Positions 30,644 through 45,100 of a DNA stretch of 60,000 nucleotides are shown in pieces. A program made the translations under genes and the position numbers. Position 1 is the stretch's first letter; each line of letters opens with the position of its first letter. The stretch is from Nematostella vectensis (Eukaryota; Cnidaria; Anthozoa; Actiniaria; Edwardsiidae): contig NC_064034.1 in NCBI RefSeq assembly GCF_932526225.1, forward strand, positions 10,357,387 to 10,417,386, written 5' to 3'. The notes beneath the pieces are model-generated. The model saw nothing but the letters and a program-made list of their open reading frames with translations, was not told the origin of the DNA and ran no database searches.

Positions 30644-30714
30644 AATACAATACACCAAAAACTGGAATTCGACTCTGCCAAATTTTCGTCTTTAATAAGA
30701 CTTCTTCAGGGCAG
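30644..30714. mobile_element. Half copy of the 27333 element, with intact hammerhead-like core
   Basis: This is the reverse complement of the right half of the 27333-27462 element, truncated after GGGCAGA. On the minus strand it contains CTGAAGA, a GTCTT/AAGAC stem with an ATTA loop, then GAAAA. It lies in the intron between the candidate plus-strand exons at 30463 and 31061. Confidence 0.75.
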
Positions 30715-31060
30715 ATTGATTGTGTTGAGATATTTCATAAAGGCTAACCAATATCGTGTTGCATTTGTCAAATACTGCTAAAGAAGACCGTTCTTGTCTT
30801 TAATCCTGTGCTCTTAGTACTAAGAAGATACATATCCTTAGAAGATACAGCAACTTTTTCAACTTACAAGAGAAATTTTCCTTACTGAGGATAAAAAAAA
30901 ATCAACCCCTATTTTTAATATGTATTGTCTGCATCTTGCATCTCATGTGTTTATTTTTTTTCAAATAGTTGTGGAAAATTAGTTAGATTATAAATGGCTT
31001 GATGAAAAGATTGTTTTGAAAGAAATAATAAATAATTGTTTTCACTCTTTTATGAACCAG

Positions 31061-31127
31061 GAACTACCTGAGGGCCAAGATGAATGCTAAAGACTGGAAG
31101 ACATGCGAATTAAAAACCATGTCTTGA
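31061..31127 (+). CDS. Candidate terminal exon of the plus-strand gene
   Basis: The exon follows a pyrimidine-rich acceptor (TTTTATGAACCAG). With the split Arg it reads RNYLRAKMNAKDWKTCELKT, then MS and TGA at 31125-31127. Together with the previous exon this makes a Lys-rich C-terminus of about 48 residues. I do not recognise the protein. Confidence 0.38.
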
Positions 31128-31152
31128 AGAGAACAGTAGGATGTTCTTATTT

Positions 31153-31345
31153 ACTAGTCATTTGATAACACCACACCCATGGTCCCAGGGAAGGGTGGGG
31201 GATTAAACTTTAATAAAAGCCTGTTTCCAAGTTAAGAGTCAAAAACAGTCAATACCACCACCCCTCTTGACATATTCTGGTTAAAAAGTGGTCTAAAACC
31301 CCTGACTTCTGTGGGACCATAAGGGAGGGGGCGCAAATGACTAGT
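31153..31345. mobile_element. MITE-like element, copy B of the 2787 family
   Basis: Termini are ACTAGTCATTTG and its inverse CAAATGACTAGT. The interior shares CCATGGTCCCAGGGAAGGGT and GGGGGATTA with copy A, plus AAGAGTCAAAAAC. At 193 bp it appears to be the uninterrupted form. Confidence 0.75.
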
Positions 31346-33139
31346 TCATTACTATGTGATTCAGCAGTACACACTCAATAGTTTTTTTTTAGAACAAGAT
31401 ACTTATATTATATAAAACTAAAAACAAACTTTTGCTTTTTAAATAATAAATCTGTAAAGAAAACAGTTTTATATCAACCTAAAGATAATGGGAAAGGTGA
31501 TATTTTAGAAAAGTACTGAATATAATTATCACATTATTGTTATTATATTTTCTTTTCAAACATTTAAAGAAGAGTCATATTTCTTCCTTTTTCTTCTCCC
31601 TGTTGACTATTTTTATGCAATTGATGCTCTTTGCTATTTCCCCTCTACACCAAAAATAAATTAATGAACAGATTTGATTTTTAAATTAGTAATTTTCATT
31701 TAGTACTCTCACTTATATCTCCTTTTTATGATTTCCTTTCCAAGTCTCTTTCCCATTACATTTATTTTAGAGGTTTAGATTTATTTCATTGGAATAGTTG
31801 GATCCAGGGTTTCTCAAAACACCAAAATATAATGCATTACTGGATGTATATTTGTAGATATTAATTCCCATGGGGATGGAAAATCACCACTTAAAATGGT
31901 GCATTTTAAAACTTCAGTATTGCATCTTATCTAAAATTGTGTATGACACTATATTCCATCTTTGAAATCCTGATTCATCCATTATTCTTCGCAAGGACAA
32001 AGCTTGTGAGAATGTAGCTTTAAAAATGTACATTAATGGAACTTTTATTAAGGGGAAGGGTTTTTTAGGGCAAGATACTCAAACTTTATAACACTAGCAA
32101 CAACCTTGTTTTTTTTTCAATTATAGAATTCTGTTCACATAGCTTGGATAGCATAGACATGGCCTCTTTAGAGGCCTGTGGTGGTAAAAGGGTTAAGATA
32201 ATGGGAAAAGGGAAATGTCAAGAAATGCTCAATCACATTATTTTCATTACTGTTATATTTTTTTCACCAAACCTTTCAAGTTGAGTCAATTTACTTTATA
32301 TCTCCTCTCCCGTCGACTATTTTTTAGTCAATTGATATTCTTTGCTTCCTCTCTACCCCAAACATAGATCAATGAAAGGGTTTGGTTTGAAATTAGAAGT
32401 TAGCCTTTTAGCACTGTCAGTGATGCCTTGGATGTTTTTTTTAGGATTTGCTTCCAAAATCAATCTGTTTTTTCTTCATTGCATTCATTTGGGAGTAGGC
32501 CACCAACAACAAGGCCACTATAAGGTAAAGGGGGTTGCACCAATATGTAATGCATGAAAGGAGATATATTTTTGGATTTTAATTTCCAGACATTTTTCTG
32601 AATATTCGGTCCAATAAAGGAGAGAACGCCTCTAAATCAATACATAAAAATTACAGTATGGCATCTAAACAGTCTAAATATATTATTTTGAATCTTTGGA
32701 ATGCTGTTACATCCATAACATTTTCTGCACAAGGGCAAAGCTTGTCAGAGTAATGTTTTGATTAAAAAAAATATTTATAATGGAACTTCTATGATGGGAC
32801 ATAAGAATTTACCATTAGACTCTTGACAACTTTCACAGCCATATTCACACCAGGAATTGTGTTTGTTAACTTTGATGTACTGCATAATTTAAATTATTGA
32901 ATGAGGCCTGGATCCATTTGGTTGGTACAATAAATAAATCTCAGTAAAGAGCAGGATCCTAGATCCCCCAAAAATACCTCGATACACAAAAGGTGTTCAA
33001 TGCTGGCTCCGCTTTTAGGCAGTGCCTAAATCTATATATTATATATATTGGCCTTTTGTCTAAAAATTGTTTACATCAAATTGTCAAAACTGACTTACCC
33101 GACAAAGTCTAGGTATTTCAAAAGATCAGAAGATTTCTG
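31346..33139. other. AT-rich gene-free stretch
   Basis: Two related segments (about 31560-32040 and 32220-32760) share order and wording, for example CTACCCCAAACATAGATCAATG versus CTACACCAAAAATAAATTAATG and GCATCTTATCTAAAATTGTG-type sequence. They look like an old ~650 bp duplication. No gene was recognised. Confidence 0.4.
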
Positions 33140-36100
33140 AGAGTACTCTATTATTAGTGAGGATGCTGTATTATTAGTGAGGATGCTGTATTATTAGTGA
33201 GGATGCTGTATTATTAGTGAGGATGCTGTATTATTAGTGAGGAGGCTGTATTATTAGTGATGATGCTGTATTATTAGTGAGGATGCTGTATTATTAGTAA
33301 GGATGCTGTATTATTAGTGAGGATGCTGTATTATTAGTGAGGATGCTGTATTATTAGTGAGGATGCTGTATTATTAGTGAGGATGCTGTATTATTAGTGA
33401 GGATGCTGTATTATTAGTGAGGATGCTGTATTATTAGTGAGGATGCTGTATTATTAGTGAGGATGCTGTATTATTAGTGAGGATGCTGTATTAGTGAGGA
33501 TGCTGTATTATTAGTGAGGATGCTGTATTATTAGTGAGGATGCTGTATTATTAGTGAGGATGCTGTATTATTAGTGAGGATGCTGTATTATTAGTGAGGA
33601 CGCTGTATTATTAGTGAGGATGCTGTATTATTAGTGAGGATGCTGTATTATTAGTGAGGACGCTGTATTATTAGTGAGGATGCTGTATTATTAGTGAGGA
33701 TGCTGTATTATTAGTGAGGATGCTGTATTATTAGTGAGGATGCTGTATTATTAGTGAGGATGCTGTATTATTAGTGAGGATGCTGTATTATTAGTGAGGA
33801 TGCTGTATTATTAGTGAGGATGCTGTATTATTAGTGAGGATGCTGTATTATTAGTGAGGATGCTGTATTATTAGTGAGGATGCTGTATTATTAGTGAGGA
33901 TGCTGTATTAGTGAGGATGCTGTATTATTAGTGAGGATGCTCTATTATTAGTGAGGATGCTGTATTATTAGTGAGGATGCTCTATTAGTGAGGATGCTGT
34001 ATTATTAGTGAGGATGCTGTATTATTAGTGAGGATGCTCTATTAGTGAGGATGCTGTATTATTAGTGAGGATGCTCTATTAGTGAGGATGCTGTATTATT
34101 AGTGAGAATGCTGTATTATTAGTGAGGATGCTGTATTACTAGTGAGGATGCTGTATTATTAGTAAGGATGCTGTATTATTAGTGAGGATGCTCTATTAGT
34201 GAGGATGCTCTATTAGTGAGGATGCTGTATTACTAGTGAGGATGCTGTATTATTAGTAAGGATGCTGTATTATTAGTGAGGATGCTCTATTAGTGAGGAT
34301 GCTCTATTAGTGAGGATGCTGTATTATTAGTAAGGATGCTGTATTATTAGTGATGATGCTGTATTATTAGTGAGGATGCTGTATTATTAGTGAGGATGCT
34401 GTATTAGTGAGGATGCTGTATTATTAGTAAGGATGCTGTATTATTAGTGAGGATGCTCTATTAGTGAGGATGCTCTATTAGTGAGGATGCTGCATTATTA
34501 GTGAGGATGCTGTATTATTAGTGAGGATGCTGTATTATTAGTGAGGATGCTGTATTATTAGTGGGGATGCTGTATTATTAGTGAGGATGCTCTATTAGTG
34601 AGGATGCTGTATTATTAGTGAGGATGCTGTATTATTAGTGAGGATGCTGTATTATTAGTGAGGATGCTGTATTATTAGTGAGGATGCTGTATTATTAGTG
34701 AGGATGCTGTATTATTAGTGAGGATGCTGTATTATTAGTGAGGATGCTGTATTATTAGTGAGGATGCTGTATTATTAGTGAGGATGCTGTATTAGTAAGG
34801 ATGCAGTATTATTAGTGAGGATGCTGTATTATTAGTGAGGATGCTGTATTATTAGTGGGGATGCTGTATTATTAGTGAGGATGCTGTATTATTAGTGAGG
34901 ATGCTGTATTATTAGTGAGGATGCTGTATTATTAGTGAGGATGCTGTATTATTAGGGAGGATGCTGTATTATTAGGGAGGATGCTCTATTAGTGAAGATG
35001 CTGTATTATTAGTGAGGATGCTGTATTAGTGAGGATGCTGTATTATTAGTGAGGATGCTGTATTATTAGTGAGGATGCTGTATTATTAGTGAGGATGCTG
35101 TATTATTAGTGGGGATGCTGTATTATTAGTGAGGATGCTCTATTAGTGAGGATGCTGTATTATTAGTGAGGATGCTGTATTATTAGTGAGGATGCTGTAT
35201 TATTAGTGAGGATGCTGTATTATTAGTGAGGATGCTGTATTATTAGTGAGGATGCTGTATTATTAGTGAGGATGCTGTATTATTAGTGAGGATGCTGTAT
35301 TATTAGTGAGGATGCTGTATTAGTAAGGATGCAGTATTATTAGTGAGGATGCTGTATTATTAGTGAGGATGCTGTATTATTAGTGGGGATGCTGTATTAT
35401 TAGTGAGGATGCTGTATTATTAGTGAGGATGCTGTATTATTAGTGAGGATGCTGTATTATTAGTGAGGATGCTGTATTATTAGTGAGGATGCTGTATTAT
35501 AAGTGAGGATGCTGTATTATTAGTGAGGACGCTGTATTATTAGTGAGGATGCTGTATTATTAGTGAGGATGCTGTATTATTAGTGAGGATGCTGTATTAT
35601 TAGTAAGGATGCTGTATTATTAGTGAGGATGCTGTATTATTAGTGGGGATGCTGTATTATTAGTGAGGATGCTGTATTATTAGTGAGGATGCTGTATTAG
35701 TGAGGATGCTGTATTATTAGCAAGGATGCTGTATTATTAGTGGGGATGCTGTATTATTAGTGAGGATGCTGTATTATTAGTGAGGATGCTGTATTATTAG
35801 TGAGGATGCTGTATTATTAGTGAGGATGCTGTATTATTAGTGAGGATGCTGTATTATTAGTAAGGATGCTGTATTATTAGTAAGGATGCTGTATTAGTGA
35901 GGATGCTGTATTATTAGTGAGGATACTCTATTATTAGTGAGGATGCTGTATTATTAGTGAGGATGCTGTATTATTAGTGAGGATGCTGTATTATTAGTGA
36001 GGATGCTGTATTATTAGTGAGGATGCTGTATTATTAGTGAGGATGCTGTATTATTAGTGAGGATGCTGTATTAGTGAGGATGCTGTATTATTAGTGAGGA

Positions 36101-39100
36101 TACTCTATTATTAGTGAGGATGCTGTATTATTAGTGAGGATGCTGTATTATTAGTGAGGATGCTGTATTATTAGTGAGGATACTCTATTATTAGTGAGGA
36201 TGCTGTATTATTAGTGAGGATGCTGTATTATTAGTGAGGATGCTGTATTATTAGTGAGGATACTCTATTATTAGTGAGGATGCTGTATTATTAGTGATGA
36301 TGCTCTATTAGTGAGGATGCTGTATTATTAGTGAGGATGCTGTATTATTAGTGAGGATGCTGTATTATTAGTGAGGATGCTGTATTATTAGTGAGGATGC
36401 TGTATTAGTGAGGATGCTGTATTATTAGTGAGGATGCTGTATTAGTGAGGATGCTGTATTATTAGCAAGGATGCTGTATTATTAGTGGGGATGCTGTATT
36501 ATTAGTGAGGATGCTGTATTATTAGTGAGGATGCTGTATTATTAGTGAGGATGCTGTATTAGTGAGGATGCTGTATTATTAGTGAGGATGCTGTATTATT
36601 AGTGAGGATGCTGTATTATTAGTGAGGATGCTGTATTATTAGTGAGGATGCTGTATTATTAGGGAGGATGCTGTATTATTAGGGAGGATGCTCTATTAGT
36701 GAGGATGCTGTATTATTAGTGAGGATGCTGTATTATTAGTGAGGATGCTGTATTAGTGAGGATGCTGTATTATTAGTGAGGATGCTGTATTATTAGTGAG
36801 GATGCTGTATTATTAGTGAGGATGCTGTATTATTAGTGAGGATGCTGTATTAGTGAGGATGCTGTATTATTAGTGAGGATACTCTATTATTAGTGGGGAT
36901 GCTGTATTATTAGTGAGGATGCTCTATTAGTGAGGATGCTGTATTATTAGTGGGGATGCTGTATTATTAGTGAGGATGCTGTATTATTAGTGAGGATGCT
37001 GTATTATTAGTGAGGATGCTGTATTATTAGTGAGGATGCTGTATTATTAGTGAGGATGCTGTATTATTAGTGAGGATGCTGTATTATTAGTGAGGATACT
37101 GTATTATTAGGGAGGATGCTCTATTATTAGTGAGGATGCTGTATTATTAGTGAGGATGCTGTATTATTAGTGAGGATGCTGTATTATTAGTGAGGATGCT
37201 GTATTATTAGTGAGGATGCTGTATTATTAGGGAGGATGCTGTATTATTAGGGAGGATGCTCTATTAGTGAGGATGCTGTATTATTAGTGAGGATGCTGTA
37301 TTAGTGAGGATGCTCTATTAGTGAGGATGCTGTATTATTAGTGAGGATGCTGTATTATTAGTGAGGATGCTGTATTATTAGTGAGGATGCTGTATTATTA
37401 GTGAGGATGCTGTATTATTAGTGAGGATGCTGTATTATTAGTGAGGATACTCTATTATTAGTGGGGATGCTGTATTATTAGTGAGGATGCTCTATTAGTG
37501 AGGATGCTGTATTATTAGTGAGGATGCTGTATTATTAGTGAGGATGCTGTATTATTAGTGAGGATGCTGTATTATTAGTGAGGATACTGTATTATTAGGG
37601 AGGATGCTCTATTATTAGTGAGGATGCTGTATTATTAGTGAGGATGCTGTATTATTAGTGAGGATGCTGTATTATTAGTGAGGATGCTGTATTATTAGTG
37701 AGGATGCTGTATTATTAGGGAGGATGCTGTATTATTAGGGAGGATGCTCTATTAGTGAGGATGCTGTATTATTAGTGAGGATGCTGTATTATTAGTGAGG
37801 ATGCTGTATTATAAGTGAGGATGCTGTATTAGTGAGGATGCTGTATTATTAGTGAGAATGCTCTATTATTAGTGAGGATGCTGTATTATTAGTGAGGATG
37901 CTGTATTAGTGAGGATGCTGTATTATTAGTGAGAATGCTCTATTATTAGTGAGGATGCTGTATTATTAGTGAGGATGCTGTATTAGTGAGGATGCTGTAT
38001 TATTAGTGAGGATGCTGTATTATTAGTGAGGATGCTGTATTATTAGTGAGGATGCTGTATTATTAGTGAGGATGCTGTATTATTAGTGGGGATGCTGTAT
38101 TATTAGTGAGGATGCTGTATTATTAGTGAGGATGCTCTATTAGTGAGGATGCTGTATTATTAGTGAGGATGCTGTATTATTAGTGAGAATGCTGTATTAT
38201 AAGTGAGGATGCTGTATTAGTGAGGATGCTGTATTATTAGTGAGAATGCTCTATTATTAGTGAGGATGCTGTATTATTAGTGAGGATGCTGTATTATTAG
38301 TGAGGATGCTGTATTATTAGTGAGGATGCTGTATTAGTGAGGATGCTGTATTATTAGTGAGAATGCTCTATTATTAGTGAGGATGCTCTATTAGTGAGGA
38401 TGCTCTATTAGTGAGGATGCTGTATTATTAGTGAGGATGCTGTATTGTTAGTGAGGACGCTGTATTATTAGTGAGGATGCTGTATTATTAGTGAGGATGC
38501 TCTATTAGTGAGGATGCTGTATTATTAGTGAGGATGCTGTATTATTAGTGAGGATGCTGTATTATTAGTGAGGATGCTCTATTAGTGAGGATGCTGTATT
38601 ATTAGTGAGGATGCTGTATTATTAGTGGGGATGCTGTATTATTAGTGAGGATGCTCTATTAGTGGGGATGCTGTATTATTAGTGAGGATGCTGTATTATT
38701 AGTGAGGATGCTGTATTATTAGTGAGGATGCTGTATTATTAGTGAGGATGCTGTATTATTAGTGAGGATGCTGTATTATTAGTGAGGATGCTGTATTATT
38801 AGTAAGGATGCTGTATTATTAGTGAGGATGCTGTATTATTAGTGAGGATGCTGTATTATTAGTGAGGATGCTGTATTAGTGAGGATGCTGTATTATTAGT
38901 GAGGATGCTCTATTATTAGTGAGGATGCTGTATTATTAGTGAGGATGCTCTATTAGTGAGGATGCTGTATTATTAGTGAGGATGCTGTATTATTAGTGAG
39001 GATGCTGTATTATTAGTGAGGATGCTCTATTAGTGAGGATGCTGTATTATTAGTGAGGATGCTCTATTAGTGAGGATGCTGTATTATTAGTGAGAATGCT

Positions 39101-42100
39101 GTATTATTAGTGAGGATGCTGTATTACTAGTGAGGATGCTGTATTATTAGTAAGGATGCTGTATTATTAGTGAGGATGCTCTATTAGTGAGGATGCTCTA
39201 TTAGTGAGGATGCTGTATTACTAGTGAGGATGCTGTATTATTAGTAAGGATGCTGTATTATTAGTGAGGATGCTCTATTAGTGAGGATGCTCTATTAGTG
39301 AGGATGCTGTATTATTAGTAAGGATGCTGTATTATTAGTGATGATGCTGTATTATTAGTGAGGATGCTGTATTATTAGTGAGGATGCTGTATTAGTGAGG
39401 ATGCTGTATTATTAGTAAGGATGCTGTATTATTAGTGAGGATGCTCTATTAGTGAGGATGCTCTATTAGTGAGGATGCTGCATTATTAGTGAGGATGCTG
39501 TATTATTAGTGAGGATGCTGTATTATTAGTGAGGATGCTGTATTATTAGTGGGGATGCTGTATTATTAGTGAGGATGCTCTATTAGTGAGGATGCTGTAT
39601 TATTAGTGAGGATGCTGTATTATTAGTGAGGATGCTGTATTATTAGTGAGGATGCTGTATTATTAGTGAGGATGCTGTATTATTAGTGAGGATGCTGTAT
39701 TATTAGTGAGGATGCTGTATTATTAGTGAGGATGCTGTATTATTAGTGAGGATGCTGTATTAGTAAGGATGCAGTATTATTAGTGAGGATGCTGTATTAT
39801 TAGTGAGGATGCTGTATTATTAGTGGGGATGCTGTATTATTAGTGAGGATGCTGTATTATTAGTGAGGATGCTGTATTATTAGTGAGGATGCTGTATTAT
39901 TAGTGAGGATGCTGTATTATTAGGGAGGATGCTGTATTATTAGGGAGGATGCTCTATTAGTGAGGATGCTGTATTATTAGTGAGGATGCTGTATTAGTGA
40001 GGATGCTGTATTATTAGTGAGGATGCTGTATTATTAGTGAGGATGCTGTATTATTAGTGAGGATGCTGTATTATTAGTGGGGATGCTGTATTATTAGTGA
40101 GGATGCTCTATTAGTGAGGATGCTGTATTATTAGTGAGGATGCTGTATTATTAGTGAGGATGCTGTATTATTAGTGAGGATGCTGTATTATTAGTGAGGA
40201 TGCTGTATTATTAGTGAGGATGCTGTATTATTAGTGAGGATGCTGTATTATTAGTGAGGATGCTGTATTATTAGTGAGGATGCTGTATTATTAGTGAGGA
40301 TGCTGTATTAGTAAGGATGCAGTATTATTAGTGAGGATGCTGTATTATTAGTGAGGATGCTGTATTATTAGTGGGGATGCTGTATTATTAGTGAGGATGC
40401 TGTATTATTAGTGAGGATGCTGTATTATTAGTGAGGATGCTGTATTATTAGTGAGGATGCTGTATTATTAGTGAGGATGCTGTATTATAAGTGAGGATGC
40501 TGTATTATTAGTGAGGACGCTGTATTATTAGTGAGGATGCTGTATTATTAGTGAGGATGCTGTATTATTAGTGAGGATGCTGTATTATTAGTAAGGATGC
40601 TGTATTATTAGTGAGGATGCTGTATTATTAGTGGGGATGCTGTATTATTAGTGAGGATGCTGTATTATTAGTGAGGATGCTGTATTAGTGAGGATGCTGT
40701 ATTATTAGCAAGGATGCTGTATTATTAGTGGGGATGCTGTATTATTAGTGAGGATGCTGTATTATTAGTGAGGATGCTGTATTATTAGTGAGGATGCTGT
40801 ATTATTAGTGAGGATGCTGTATTATTAGTGAGGATGCTGTATTATTAGTAAGGATGCTGTATTATTAGTAAGGATGCTGTATTAGTGAGGATGCTGTATT
40901 ATTAGTGAGGATACTCTATTATTAGTGAGGATGCTGTATTATTAGTGAGGATGCTGTATTATTAGTGAGGATGCTGTATTATTAGTGAGGATGCTGTATT
41001 ATTAGTGAGGATGCTGTATTATTAGTGAGGATGCTGTATTATTAGTGAGGATGCTGTATTAGTGAGGATGCTGTATTATTAGTGAGGATACTCTATTATT
41101 AGTGAGGATGCTGTATTATTAGTGAGGATGCTGTATTATTAGTGAGGATGCTGTATTATTAGTGAGGATACTCTATTATTAGTGAGGATGCTGTATTATT
41201 AGTGAGGATGCTGTATTATTAGTGAGGATGCTGTATTATTAGTGAGGATACTCTATTATTAGTGAGGATGCTGTATTATTAGTGATGATGCTCTATTAGT
41301 GAGGATGCTGTATTAGTGAGGATGCTGTATTATTAGTGAGGATACTCTATTATTAGTGAGGATGCTGTATTATTAGTGAGGATGCTGTATTATTAGTGAG
41401 GATGCTGTATTATTAGTGAGGATACTCTATTATTAGTGAGGATGCTGTATTATTAGTGAGGATGCTGTATTATTAGTGGGGATGCTGTATTATTAGTGAG
41501 GATGCTGTATTATTAGTGAGGATGCTCTATTAGTGAGGATGCTGTATTATTAGTGAGGATGCTGTATTATTAGTGAGAATGCTGTATTATAAGTGAGGAT
41601 GCTGTATTAGTGAGGATGCTGTATTATTAGTGAGAATGCTCTATTATTAGTGAGGATGCTGTATTATTAGTGAGGATGCTGTATTATTAGTGAGGATGCT
41701 GTATTATTAGTGAGGATGCTGTATTAGTGAGGATGCTGTATTATTAGTGAGAATGCTCTATTATTAGTGAGGATGCTCTATTAGTGAGGATGCTCTATTA
41801 GTGAGGATGCTGTATTATTAGTGAGGATGCTGTATTGTTAGTGAGGACGCTGTATTATTAGTGAGGATGCTGTATTATTAGTGAGGATGCTCTATTAGTG
41901 AGGATGCTGTATTATTAGTGAGGATGCTGTATTATTAGTGAGGATGCTGTATTATTAGTGAGGATGCTCTATTAGTGAGGATGCTGTATTATTAGTGAGG
42001 ATGCTGTATTATTAGTGGGGATGCTGTATTATTAGTGAGGATGCTCTATTAGTGGGGATGCTGTATTATTAGTGAGGATGCTGTATTATTAGTGAGGATG

Positions 42101-45100
42101 CTGTATTATTAGTGAGGATGCTGTATTATTAGTGAGGATGCTGTATTATTAGTGAGGATGCTGTATTATTAGTAAGGATGCTGTATTATTAGTGAGGATG
42201 CTGTATTATTAGTGAGGATGCTGTATTATTAGTGAGGATGCTGTATTAGTGAGGATGCTGTATTATTAGTGAGGATGCTCTATTATTAGTGAGGATGCTG
42301 TATTATTAGTGAGGATGCTCTATTAGTGAGGATGCTGTATTATTAGTGAGGATGCTGTATTATTAGTGAGGATGCTGTATTATTAGTGAGGATGCTCTAT
42401 TAGTGAGGATGCTGTATTATTAGTGAGGATGCTCTATTAGTGAGGATGCTGTATTATTAGTGAGAATGCTGTATTATTAGTGAGGATGCTGTATTACTAG
42501 TGAGGATGCTGTATTATTAGTAAGGATGCTGTATTATTAGTGAGGATGCTCTATTAGTGAGGATGCTCTATTAGTGAGGATGCTGTATTACTAGTGAGGA
42601 TGCTGTATTATTAGTAAGGATGCTGTATTATTAGTGAGGATGCTCTATTAGTGAGGATGCTCTATTAGTGAGGATGCTGTATTATTAGTAAGGATGCTGT
42701 ATTATTAGTGATGATGCTGTATTATTAGTGAGGATGCTGTATTATTAGTGAGGATGCTGTATTAGTGAGGATGCTGTATTATTAGTAAGGATGCTGTATT
42801 ATTAGTGAGGATGCTCTATTAGTGAGGATGCTCTATTAGTGAGGATGCTGCATTATTAGTGAGGATGCTGTATTATTAGTGAGGATGCTGTATTATTAGT
42901 GAGGATGCTGTATTATTAGTGGGGATGCTGTATTATTAGTGAGGATGCTCTATTAGTGAGGATGCTGTATTATTAGTGAGGATGCTGTATTATTAGTGAG
43001 GATGCTGTATTATTAGTGAGGATGCTGTATTATTAGTGAGGATGCTGTATTATTAGTGAGGATGCTGTATTATTAGTGAGGATGCTGTATTATTAGTGAG
43101 GATGCTGTATTATTAGTGAGGATGCTGTATTATTAGTGAGGATGCTGTATTAGTAAGGATGCAGTATTATTAGTGAGGATGCTGTATTATTAGTGAGGAT
43201 GCTGTATTATTAGTGGGGATGCTGTATTATTAGTGAGGATGCTGTATTATTAGTGAGGATGCTGTATTATTAGTGAGGATGCTGTATTATTAGTGAGGAT
43301 GCTGTATTATTAGGGAGGATGCTGTATTATTAGGGAGGATGCTCTATTAGTGAGGATGCTGTATTATTAGTGAGGATGCTGTATTAGTGAGGATGCTGTA
43401 TTATTAGTGAGGATGCTGTATTATTAGTGAGGATGCTGTATTATTAGTGAGGATGCTGTATTATTAGTGGGGATGCTGTATTATTAGTGAGGATGCTCTA
43501 TTAGTGAGGATGCTGTATTATTAGTGAGGATGCTGTATTATTAGTGAGGATGCTGTATTATTAGTGAGGATGCTGTATTATTAGTGAGGATGCTGTATTA
43601 TTAGTGAGGATGCTGTATTATTAGTGAGGATGCTGTATTATTAGTGAGGATGCTGTATTATTAGTGAGGATGCTGTATTATTAGTGAGGATGCTGTATTA
43701 GTAAGGATGCAGTATTATTAGTGAGGATGCTGTATTATTAGTGAGGATGCTGTATTATTAGTGGGGATGCTGTATTATTAGTGAGGATGCTGTATTATTA
43801 GTGAGGATGCTGTATTATTAGTGAGGATGCTGTATTATTAGTGAGGATGCTGTATTATTAGTGAGGATGCTGTATTATAAGTGAGGATGCTGTATTATTA
43901 GTGAGGACGCTGTATTATTAGTGAGGATGCTGTATTATTAGTGAGGATGCTGTATTATTAGTGAGGATGCTGTATTATTAGTAAGGATGCTGTATTATTA
44001 GTGAGGATGCTGTATTATTAGTGGGGATGCTGTATTATTAGTGAGGATGCTGTATTATTAGTGAGGATGCTGTATTAGTGAGGATGCTGTATTATTAGCA
44101 AGGATGCTGTATTATTAGTGGGGATGCTGTATTATTAGTGAGGATGCTGTATTATTAGTGAGGATGCTGTATTATTAGTGAGGATGCTGTATTATTAGTG
44201 AGGATGCTGTATTATTAGTGAGGATGCTGTATTATTAGTAAGGATGCTGTATTATTAGTAAGGATGCTGTATTAGTGAGGATGCTGTATTATTAGTGAGG
44301 ATACTCTATTATTAGTGAGGATGCTGTATTATTAGTGAGGATGCTGTATTATTAGTGAGGATGCTGTATTATTAGTGAGGATGCTGTATTATTAGTGAGG
44401 ATGCTGTATTATTAGTGAGGATGCTGTATTATTAGTGAGGATGCTGTATTAGTGAGGATGCTGTATTATTAGTGAGGATACTCTATTATTAGTGAGGATG
44501 CTGTATTATTAGTGAGGATGCTGTATTATTAGTGAGGATGCTGTATTATTAGTGAGGATACTCTATTATTAGTGAGGATGCTGTATTATTAGTGAGGATG
44601 CTGTATTATTAGTGAGGATGCTGTATTATTAGTGAGGATACTCTATTATTAGTGAGGATGCTGTATTATTAGTGATGATGCTCTATTAGTGAGGATGCTG
44701 TATTATTAGTGAGGATGCTGTATTATTAGTGAGGATGCTGTATTATTAGTGAGGATGCTGTATTATTAGTGAGGATGCTGTATTAGTGAGGATGCTGTAT
44801 TATTAGTGAGGATGCTGTATTAGTGAGGATGCTGTATTATTAGCAAGGATGCTGTATTATTAGTGGGGATGCTGTATTATTAGTGAGGATGCTGTATTAT
44901 TAGTGAGGATGCTGTATTATTAGTGAGGATGCTGTATTAGTGAGGATGCTGTATTATTAGTGAGGATGCTGTATTATTAGTGAGGATGCTGTATTATTAG
45001 TGAGGATGCTGTATTATTAGTGAGGATGCTGTATTATTAGGGAGGATGCTGTATTATTAGGGAGGATGCTCTATTAGTGAGGATGCTGTATTATTAGTGA

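Noticed and set aside
1-33139. tRNA, rRNA or other structured RNA genes
   Set aside because: I looked for tRNA T-loop (GGTTCRANTCC) and rRNA-like blocks and saw none convincing. Only a short 5S-like stretch in the SINE-like repeats was noted.
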